A stretch of DNA of 14,208 bases. Source: Spirochaeta sp. Its GTDB lineage: Bacteria > Spirochaetota > Spirochaetia > DSM-2461. The notes beneath the pieces are model-generated. The model was not told the origin of the DNA, ran no database searches, and saw only the letters and a program-made list of their open reading frames with translations. Both the position numbers and the translations under genes were made by a program. The stretch lies in assembly GCA_030592625.1 (NCBI GenBank), contig JAUVIY010000033.1:1-14208 (forward strand), in the 5' to 3' direction. Below, piece after piece: positions 7,276 through 13,401 of this stretch (its first letter is position 1; every line of letters begins with the position of its first letter).

Positions 7276-8780
7276 TGTCTGTTGATGTCGGAACCACCGC
7301 CGTTAAAACCTCAATTATCGAACGTACCGGTCGAATCCTGCTGACGGAATCCATCGAATACCCGCTCATTACAAAGGGATCTCAAGTTGAACAGAACCCC
7401 CGGGATTGGTGGACTGCTTTCTGTGAATCCTGTCGTAGAATCGTCCGCAGCGAAGAGACACCAGGCCTCGAAGCCGTTGTATTGAGCGGCCAAATGCAGG
7501 ATCTCATCCTCCTGAATCACGGTACAACTGTTGGTAATGCCATCCTTTATTCTGACACCCGAGCCAAAAGGGAGTTCTCAGAACTGAGCAATACACTGGG
7601 TACAGATTTTCTGGAAAAGATTACCCGGAATCCTGCTGATGCCGCAGGATTACCAGCCAAGATCCGGATGATCCAATCCCACCAGGACCTTTCTGATCCC
7701 GCCTGCCGAATTCTTCTCGGAGCACATGATTACCTGTGTTGGAGACTCACCGGTGAGCAGGTTACGGATCCAACCAATGCTTCAACGACCGGATTGCTGA
7801 ATTTTTCTTCAGGAACCTGGGACCGCCGCATACTGTCATATCTCGGTATTACTGAGGACCAGCTTCCGAGGATCGAGCGGGCTGGAACTGTCTCCGGTGT
7901 TGTTTCGGCGCAAGCCGCCGAAGCCTGTGGACTTCCTTATGGTCTCCCCGTAATCCATGGTGCGGGGGATGCAGGCTCCTCTACCATCGGGGCCGGGGCG
8001 GGAATCCCCGGAGTTGTATCATGTTATCTCGGTACATCCGGTTGGATAGCCACAACCGTGAAGGAGACAGTGGCTCCATCAACGGGTATTCACAACCTCA
8101 AGCATCCTAATGGCCAAGACGTCATTGCGATCGGTCCTATGTTAATGGCGGGAGGGAATATCTCCTGGCTGTTGGATTCCTTCGATCTGCGAAGCCGGGG
8201 AGGCGACCCCTTTCAGATCCTTCAGGAGACTGCACGGGAGGCCTCACCCGGGAGCTCGGGACTCTTCTACCTTCCTTATCTCCAAGGTGAGCGTTCTCCG
8301 TTCCGGGATCCCAACGCTCGTGGTGCGTTTATCGGCCTCCGCAAGCACATGGGTCGGCCTGAGATATTCCGGGCTGTGATCGAGGGAATCGCTTACGCCC
8401 TCACGACGATCCTTACATTGATCGAAGGGAGTGATTTGAGTGGGGACCGGTACATTCACGTATCCGGCGGGGGTGCAGAGAATGAATTCTTGACGGAGGT
8501 TCTCGCGTCGATCACTGGAGCGACAACATTGGTCTCCTCCAATGCGGCTCAGAGCGGAGCTCTCGGTAATACGGTGATTGCAGGTCAGGCTCTCGGTTGG
8601 TTCGATTCCTATGAACTACCCGAGGGATTCCTCCGCATAGAACGAGAGCATAAACCTGATGTAAAGATGCATAGGTTGTACATGAAGCACCTGGATATTT
8701 TCCGCGGCCTCTATACCGCTTTGGCGGGGAGTTTTAAAGAGATATCCCGGTTGAACAATGAAACCAATTTTAAGGAGTAA
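7263..8780 (+). CDS. FGGY-family carbohydrate kinase, xylulokinase-like
   Basis: A 505-residue cytosolic sugar kinase that phosphorylates the imported substrate with ATP. It opens MSVDVGTTAVKTSI (phosphate-1 loop). SGQMQDLIL (75-83) matches xylulokinase SGQMHGLVLL, and GAHDYLCWRLTGEQVTDP with STTGLLN is the xylulokinase-type substrate region. GAGDAGSS (233-240) carries the probable catalytic base Asp236. LPYLQGERSPFRDPNARG and VSGGGAENEFL complete the C-terminal ATPase-fold lobe. The nearest named relatives are xylulokinases, but the His of GQMH is Gln here and Asp follows, so a different ketose or polyol is quite possible. ATG 7263 has AGGAAGG seven bases upstream inside the preceding gene. 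A TAATG start at 7275 is the alternative but lacks a well-placed ribosome site. Confidence 0.92.
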   Translation: MQTVMSVDVGTTAVKTSIIERTGRILLTESIEYPLITKGSQVEQNPRDWWTAFCESCRRIVRSEETPGLEAVVLSGQMQDLILLNHGTTVGNAILYSDTRAKREFSELSNTLGTDFLEKITRNPADAAGLPAKIRMIQSHQDLSDPACRILLGAHDYLCWRLTGEQVTDPTNASTTGLLNFSSGTWDRRILSYLGITEDQLPRIERAGTVSGVVSAQAAEACGLPYGLPVIHGAGDAGSSTIGAGAGIPGVVSCYLGTSGWIATTVKETVAPSTGIHNLKHPNGQDVIAIGPMLMAGGNISWLLDSFDLRSRGGDPFQILQETAREASPGSSGLFYLPYLQGERSPFRDPNARGAFIGLRKHMGRPEIFRAVIEGIAYALTTILTLIEGSDLSGDRYIHVSGGGAENEFLTEVLASITGATTLVSSNAAQSGALGNTVIAGQALGWFDSYELPEGFLRIEREHKPDVKMHRLYMKHLDIFRGLYTALAGSFKEISRLNNETNFKE

Positions 8781-8786
8781 TACAGT

Positions 8787-9701
8787 ATGAGAAACATGCA
8801 GTTCATGGTCATAGCCATGTTGGTACTGGTGAGCCTGGCTGTTCCCGTATGGTCGTCAGGAACCGACGATGCGGCCGGTATGAAGAGAGTGGCAGTGGTC
8901 ACTCCCTACATGGCGAATGCCACAACGGCTTATGTGATCGGAAAATTCGAAACAGAGGCTGAAGCCAGGGGTTGGAAAGTCACTGTGTCGGACACTGCCG
9001 GCGATTTCGGGATGCTTGTCAGTCGAATCGAGGATGCAGTGGCCCAGAACGTCGACGCTATCGTCCTGGGTATGGGCGATCCCGCTCAGATGACTAAAGG
9101 CCTGTTACTGGCAATGGAAGCCGACATCCCTGTCTTCGGTCTCGATGCGGGTCTCGCCGACGGCGTCATTTTAAACATCACCTCGGATAATTCCGACCTG
9201 GGACGCCAGACAGCCCGTATTCTTGCCGATGCCATGGGCGGGGAGGGGAATATTGTAATGTACACCCACGATCCCCATCCCGGTGTCCGCGCCCGTGCAG
9301 TTGGTGCCGAAGAGGTCTTCTCCAGTTATCCCGGAATAGTAGTGATTAATAAGTTCCACATCGATGTCCCCGGTCCTGTGGATAACGCCCGGAAGATTAC
9401 CGAAGATGTGTTGACCGCTACTGCCGACCCCGATGGAATCTGGGCCGGTTGGGACGAACCCGCCTATGGTTCAACCCAGGCATTGGAAGCTGCAGGAAGA
9501 ACTGATGTCAAAGTCGTCGGTATCGATGGAACGGATTTTGCCAAGGCGGAAATCGAAAAGGGCGGCCCATTCATCGGGACTATAGAACAGGACTTCGATA
9601 CTATGGCGACCAAACTCGTCGATTTAATCGCCGGCTATTTTGAAGGAACCATGCCGTCATCGGATGTCTATCAGATTCCCGGCAGGCTTTTTGTCAAATA
9701 G
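8787..9701 (+). CDS. Periplasmic sugar-binding protein (RbsB-like, Peripla_BP_4 type)
   Basis: A 304-residue exported solute-binding protein. Residues about 1-24 are a Sec signal peptide (MRNMQFMVIAMLVLVSLAVPVWSSG) with no lipobox Cys, so a soluble periplasmic protein is likely. The mature part follows the type I binding-protein pattern: VAVVTPYMANATTAY, DAIVLGMGDP, IPVFGLDAG, ITSDNSDLGRQTARIL, GIWAGWDEPAYGSTQALE, VKVVGIDGTDFAKAEIEKG and GTIEQDFDTMATKLVD. AAGGAG lies nine bases before the ATG. It is the last cistron, six bases after the kinase; in most relatives the binding-protein gene comes earlier or first. Tryptophans and aspartates in the ligand-facing loops suit a polar, sugar-like ligand, but its identity cannot be read from sequence. 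Confidence 0.93.
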   Translation: MRNMQFMVIAMLVLVSLAVPVWSSGTDDAAGMKRVAVVTPYMANATTAYVIGKFETEAEARGWKVTVSDTAGDFGMLVSRIEDAVAQNVDAIVLGMGDPAQMTKGLLLAMEADIPVFGLDAGLADGVILNITSDNSDLGRQTARILADAMGGEGNIVMYTHDPHPGVRARAVGAEEVFSSYPGIVVINKFHIDVPGPVDNARKITEDVLTATADPDGIWAGWDEPAYGSTQALEAAGRTDVKVVGIDGTDFAKAEIEKGGPFIGTIEQDFDTMATKLVDLIAGYFEGTMPSSDVYQIPGRLFVK

Positions 9702-9715
9702 CCATTTCAGCAGAA

Positions 9716-9761
9716 AGTGAAAAAGTCGGACTGTACGTTTATCGCTCAGTCCGACTTCACT
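9716..9761. terminator. Hairpin between convergent genes, intrinsic terminator for the minus strand
   Basis: AAGTCGGACTG (9723-9733) and CAGTCCGACTT (9747-9757) form a perfect 11-bp stem with a 13-base loop. AGTGAA/TTCACT outside it can extend the stem past a short A bulge. Read on the minus strand the right arm runs into TTTTT, so it should end transcripts coming from the lipoprotein gene. On the plus strand it follows the binding-protein stop by about 15-20 bases but has no T-run, so it is a weaker end for the sugar operon. Confidence 0.7.
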
Positions 9762-9799
9762 CGTATAAGATATCCGCCGGTTGAGTTCGAAATGGCGTA

Positions 9800-10156
9800 T
9801 TATATGCAGGAGAGAGCGGTCATAGTGGCCGAACTCAAATAAAAAACTCTCCGGGAAAATCGGGGCGACTCAGTCTCGTTCTTGGTATCCGTTGTAGCCA
9901 CAGTAAGGGTTTTGGCAACCAGGTAATTGGCACCCTCCCAGGTTGAACCTTCATAGGCTATCAGAAGTTCACCTTCCTTGAAATCCAGTATCCCGGCCTC
10001 CTCCGACCCGGATGATGATTGTGACGATGACTTCGAAACCTAATCTGATGCCAGATCTTTGGCAGCATCTCCAAACACATCTTCCATGCTCTCGCAACCG
10101 GCAAAAACAAAGAGAATAACAAGCAACGAAAAAATGTAGATCGTAACCGTCTTCAT
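9800..10156 (-). pseudogene. Small lipoprotein gene interrupted by an in-frame amber codon
   Basis: The minus strand from ATG 10156 reads MKTVTIYIFSLLVILFVFAGC, a lipoprotein signal with lipobox FAGC (Cys21), then ESMEDVFGDAAKDLASD. A TAG follows at 10042-10040. Without any frame change the reading continues VSKSSSQSSSGSEEAG, a Ser-rich linker typical after a lipid anchor, then a compact segment ILDFKEGELLIAYEGSTWEG and onward to TAA at 9802-9800. An in-frame ATG at 10162 with GGAAG seven bases upstream may be the true start. The intact product would be about 118-120 residues. The second part resembles no family I can name with confidence. A single nonsense change best explains it; sequencing error or suppression are alternatives. 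The hairpin at 9716-9761 would be its terminator. Confidence 0.7.
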
Positions 10157-10349
10157 ACCCATAACGCAACTTCCGCTTGTTTATTTGGATAAATTATCGT
10201 TCACTAAATAGTATGTCGCAAGATTTGAAATCCCAGATCATTAATCGCCGGGACCTGACAGATAACGAGTTACAGTCAGCCTGCATTCCTGTACGAGAAT
10301 CATTGGAATTGCTTACAGTAATGTACAACCCGCAAAATGGAAAAGAAAA

Positions 10350-10386
10350 CCTGGCAGTATAATTACTTATACCGTCAGGCTTTTTC
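10350..10386. terminator. Bidirectional intrinsic terminator
   Basis: CCTGGCAGTATAA (10350-10362) pairs with TTATACCGTCAGG (10367-10379) around the tetraloop TTAC, with 11 Watson-Crick pairs, one wobble and one mismatch. On the plus strand CTTTTTC follows. On the minus strand the other arm runs into TTTTCTTTT. It can therefore terminate the hydrolase message coming from the right and any transcript coming from the left. A second small stem, CACCCG-TTG-CGGGTG, flanked by GGCT/AGCC, lies at 10391-10422. Confidence 0.75.
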
Positions 10387-10450
10387 GATAGGCTCAACAC
10401 CCGTTGCGGGTGGAATGAAGCCTGCAGCGGGAATTGAAATTATGAATATT

Positions 10451-11350
10451 TTATCTGAATGCCTGAATAAATATCTCTATAGTTCCATTAAGAATAGCTG
10501 ATCGGATCTCAGGACTATCGCTGTAGAAACTGTAGCTGTGGGTGTCTCCTGTTACATCGAGGGTCAGTGAGTTGAGGGCCTTTGCTGTATCCTTACTTAC
10601 CAGGGGATTTACTACGAAATCATCTTCACCGTAGATTACCAGAGCAACACCCGAGTATTCTGACGCCTTGTCGATAGGATCATATGCCAGAAGGTCTTCA
10701 AACCATTCAAGACTAAGCTGCTGTTGTGCTCCGAAAATGGTTGTAAAATCTGCATAACCATCTGTCTTTGCTTTTGCATAAAAATTATCCCAGGCATCCT
10801 GACCTCCCAGAAAGTTGACCATTGTCATACTATCTACTGCTGGAGCGAGGAGTACCATGCCGTCAAAATTATGACTTCCATCCGTTGCCATAGCGAGAGC
10901 AATGCGGCCACCCATGCTATATCCGAAAATGCCGATCCGCTTGCTGTCAATAGCATAATTATTTATTACATAATCTATGGAGGCATCAACATCGTCTATC
11001 ATATTAGAAAGAGTATTTATCTGAAAGTTCTCAGTGCTTTCGCCGCAACCGGGGAAATCCATACGTATAGATGCAATTCCATGTTTGCCAAGCTCTTCGG
11101 CAATATTGCTATATCCTCCGTTTTCATCACGGGAGCCGCCATGTCCATGTGCCATAACTACAAGTGGGAATTTACCTTTTCCTACAGGTGTAACTACAGA
11201 TGCAGGGATTAGAGAATCCCGAATTGGGATTCCTACTGTAAATGTTTCAATCTTATAATCTGCTGTTTCAGTAACCCTGGTGGTCATACAGCTTGATAAC
11301 AGGAACAGTGAAACTACAATAAATAATAAATATTTGAGTGATACTTTCAT
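10451..11350 (-). CDS. Lipoprotein alpha/beta hydrolase (serine esterase-like)
   Basis: A 299-residue predicted lipid-anchored serine hydrolase facing the periplasm or outer surface. The signal ends in the lipobox LSSC (Cys21). The hydrolase fold follows: the oxyanion segment MAHGHGGSRDENGG (about 67-79), the strand/turn MDFPGCGES, and the nucleophile elbow GYSMGG with Ser145. A candidate acid is in YGEDDFVV (Asp243/244), and the candidate catalytic His is His271 in GDTHSYSF. The pattern is like cinnamoyl-esterase/dienelactone-hydrolase relatives, so an acyl or feruloyl ester is plausible, but the substrate is not shown. AAGGAG lies six bases before the ATG. The gene is noticeably more AT-rich than its neighbours and stands alone beside a transposase remnant, which suggests acquisition by transfer. 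Confidence 0.9.
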   Translation of the reverse strand: MKVSLKYLLFIVVSLFLLSSCMTTRVTETADYKIETFTVGIPIRDSLIPASVVTPVGKGKFPLVVMAHGHGGSRDENGGYSNIAEELGKHGIASIRMDFPGCGESTENFQINTLSNMIDDVDASIDYVINNYAIDSKRIGIFGYSMGGRIALAMATDGSHNFDGMVLLAPAVDSMTMVNFLGGQDAWDNFYAKAKTDGYADFTTIFGAQQQLSLEWFEDLLAYDPIDKASEYSGVALVIYGEDDFVVNPLVSKDTAKALNSLTLDVTGDTHSYSFYSDSPEIRSAILNGTIEIFIQAFR

Positions 11351-11382
11351 AATGATCTCCTTATTATTGAAATTTGAATATA

Positions 11383-11411
11383 AGGCTAACTATGGCAAAT
11401 CCATCTGTCAA
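11383..11411 (-). promoter_or_regulatory. Candidate promoter of the hydrolase gene
   Basis: On the minus strand a consensus -35 TTGACA lies at 11411-11406. After 17 bases comes TAGCCT (11388-11383), a weak -10. An AT-rich TTATAT lies slightly further downstream, too far for standard spacing. The position about 35 bases before the gene is suitable. Confidence 0.4.
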
Positions 11412-11437
11412 GTAATCGAATCGATTGATTGTAGTAA

Positions 11438-11590
11438 TCAGTGTACTCGGAAATGATATTCCGAACTTGCTTCTATGGAATCAGTACGAAGTGATCCAAT
11501 CACCTGTTCGGTGTAAGCATTCATATTCGGTGCGGCTACAGAGATATGGTTTGTAGCAGATCTTTGATGAAATTGAACATAGCTGTCTGA
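11438..11590 (-). pseudogene. Remnant of an integrase-core (DDE) transposase
   Basis: A roughly 50-codon open stretch on the minus strand, bounded by stops at both ends and lacking a start. It reads ...SVAAPNMNAYTEQVIG, then SLRTDSIE. This matches the pattern at the end of rve/DDE integrase cores of IS3/IS481-like elements (typically SPNMNAYAERF.RSIRRECLD), where the Glu after NAY is the third catalytic acid. The sequence loses similarity after about EASSEYHF and hits TGA at 11440-11438. The upstream catalytic Asp residues are absent, so it is inactive. I saw no terminal inverted repeats or target duplication. The match is from memory of the family pattern, not from a search. Confidence 0.6.
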
Positions 11591-11680
11591 TTACCGTATC
11601 AATTAATGTGGAAGTCTTTCTTCTTTCGAGTCAGATGAATAAATCTACACCATGTCCAAAGAATGACGTGTCCTCCGGAA
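11591..11680. other. Gene-free strip after ccsA
   Basis: No coding sequence or convincing terminator hairpin is seen here. It separates the 3' end of the cytochrome-maturation operon from the transposase remnant. Together with the remnant and the hydrolase upstream region, the whole interval 11351-11680 holds no intact gene. Confidence 0.5.
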
Positions 11681-12463
11681 TCATCCGTAGCTGTGCAGTC
11701 CCGACAACAGGAAGTTCACCCCGAAGAAGGTAAAGAGGGTAAAGAGGAAACCGATTACCGATAACCATGCACTCATGGGTCCCCGAAGTTTTTTGTAGAA
11801 CCTGACATGCAGATAGAGTGTATAGGTGAGCCATGTAATCAGTGCCCATGTTTCCTTGGGATCCCAGGACCAGAACCGTCCCCAGGCGTTTGCGGCCCAG
11901 ACGGCACCGAAAACCAGAGCACCGGCTGTGAAAATGGGATAGCCGATGGCGATGGCGGTATATGTGGTTTTATCGAGGCGCTTCCTTTTCTCTGTATTTT
12001 TTGTGGCCAGGTATACGATAGCCGAGACGAAGGCGACGGCGAAGAAGGCCTCTCCTATGAATGCGAAGGTGACATGGAGCACCAGCCAGTAGGATTGGAG
12101 AGCTGGAATCGGCGGCTTTACAGTATCCGGAGCGATGGGTGATGAGGCGATGGCCAGAAGGGCCAGGGAAACAACTGTTCCTCCGAATACAATGATGGAA
12201 CCGAAGGATTTCTTGAACTTCAGTTTACCGGCACCCAGGATAATCATAATGGCCGCAGAGAAGAACACTAACGACTCATATGTGTTGGTGATCGCTGCAA
12301 AGCCGATCTGAAAACTGCGGATGACGAGTTCCGTCAGCAGCAGCAGTGCCGATGCCAGGAGAATATAAGCCGAGACCGAATCCCTGCCTCCGGGGCGAAA
12401 GAGGTAGACGGCCATGATAATGAGTGCTGCCAATTGCAGGATAAAGGCTATTGTTGCGAGCAT
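11681..12463 (-). CDS. ccsA: Cytochrome c biogenesis protein CcsA (ResC), System II haem channel
   Basis: A 260-residue polytopic membrane protein that, with CcsB, exports haem and attaches it to CXXCH motifs of apocytochromes. About eight hydrophobic helices are visible. The WWD haem-handling motif lies near 189-211 (WGRFWSWDPKETWALITW), flanked by His130 (LVLHVTFAF) and His257 in the typical C-terminal end FLLSGLHSYG. His219 is a likely transmembrane haem ligand. The start ATG at 12463 overlaps the ccsB stop by one base (TAATG), so the two are coupled. The length suits a separate CcsA rather than a fused CcsBA. Confidence 0.93.
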   Translation of the reverse strand: MLATIAFILQLAALIIMAVYLFRPGGRDSVSAYILLASALLLLTELVIRSFQIGFAAITNTYESLVFFSAAIMIILGAGKLKFKKSFGSIIVFGGTVVSLALLAIASSPIAPDTVKPPIPALQSYWLVLHVTFAFIGEAFFAVAFVSAIVYLATKNTEKRKRLDKTTYTAIAIGYPIFTAGALVFGAVWAANAWGRFWSWDPKETWALITWLTYTLYLHVRFYKKLRGPMSAWLSVIGFLFTLFTFFGVNFLLSGLHSYG

Positions 12464-13395
12464 TAATTCATATCTCCCAGTTTCTGGATGAATGTCATGA
12501 AGAGTCCGATGCAGAGAATAATCAGGGACAGATAGATAATAATAATTCCCCTCTGGGTGACAACCTGCAGTCCTGATTCGCTGTGTACCAGCAGATCGGT
12601 AAGCACCGTTCCTGAGAGTTCTTGTCCGACGTCCAGTGTCGTCTCCTTCCGGCTGCCGTCCTTTTCCAGAATGAAAACGGCACCCTTACCATTACCGCCG
12701 AACCGGTATTCGAGGAATCCAAGGAAGCCTCCGTCAAACGACATGGCTTCACCCGGCCGCATCATGACACTTTCGTCACCCTTTTCCATCACCGCAATAA
12801 CCTCGTTTCGGTAGGAGCTTTGAAAAATCCGGTACCGTCCCATTCTCAGCGGCTTGTTCACTTCGATGTCGAAAGACCTCTCAACGGAGTCTTCATTTAT
12901 GATTTCGACTCTGCTGATCCAGTCCTTTGGGCGCCCATCTTCATAAACCTCGAAATCAAATATCTTCAAGCGGATCAGCTTGCCGTCAGGCATCTCCAGA
13001 GAACTGCCTTCCGCCAGGAACACGACCGTTTCCTGCCTTGTGAAGAGTGTGATGACTCCGGCAATGATGAGCAGGAGGAGGCTTAAATGTATCAGGTCCG
13101 GACCGAGTCTCAAGGGAGCCCGTCTGGTCAGTCTACCAATAAGTCGACGCAGAGAGCAGGCGAGAAGATTCAGGAAGAAAATCCCCAGGGGTATCAGGAA
13201 GAGGGCGGATCTCCAGAAATGGTGGAAATGGACAGTTGTAATCGCTCCCCCGAGTGCGGTCCCGTAACTGTCGATATAAAAGGAGGGTTCCCGTTCCTGA
13301 GGAATGATCGTAGCGATAATGGCGAGTACCGTTATCACGACAATCACGATAATGGCGATCTTCAGGGAAGAGAGGAATCGGATTATTTTGCTCAT
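12463..13395 (-). CDS. ccsB: Cytochrome c biogenesis protein CcsB/ResB (Ccs1), System II
   Basis: A 310-residue partner of CcsA in System II haem attachment. Hydrophobic helices are near residues 12-30, 62-80 and 98-118, followed by a long extracytoplasmic domain (about 120-280) and a last helix near 283-303. This is the ResB topology: three helices, large soluble domain, one helix. The early VHFHHFWRS segment (His56, 58, 59) sits where CcsB proteins carry a haem-ligating His. The protein is shorter than many ResB proteins (often over 400), matching the compact form linked to multihaem-cytochrome operons. It starts six bases after the cytochrome stop and overlaps ccsA, so all three form one transcript. 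Confidence 0.9.
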   Translation of the reverse strand: MSKIIRFLSSLKIAIIVIVVITVLAIIATIIPQEREPSFYIDSYGTALGGAITTVHFHHFWRSALFLIPLGIFFLNLLACSLRRLIGRLTRRAPLRLGPDLIHLSLLLLIIAGVITLFTRQETVVFLAEGSSLEMPDGKLIRLKIFDFEVYEDGRPKDWISRVEIINEDSVERSFDIEVNKPLRMGRYRIFQSSYRNEVIAVMEKGDESVMMRPGEAMSFDGGFLGFLEYRFGGNGKGAVFILEKDGSRKETTLDVGQELSGTVLTDLLVHSESGLQVVTQRGIIIIYLSLIILCIGLFMTFIQKLGDMN

Positions 13396-13401
13396 AGTGG
13401 A

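Noticed and set aside
9969..10169. 66-codon minus-strand frame (MRYGYEDGYD...)
   Set aside because: Out-of-frame shadow of the broken lipoprotein gene, whose own frame shows a signal peptide and lipobox.
10213..10362. 49-codon plus-strand frame (MSQDLKSQIINRRD...) as a gene
   Set aside because: No ribosome-binding site, no recognised family, and its stop lies inside a terminator hairpin. Kept only as a low-interest observation.
10724..11212. 162-codon plus-strand frame opposite the hydrolase
   Set aside because: Cys/Ile-rich antisense shadow of a gene with clear lipobox and catalytic motifs.
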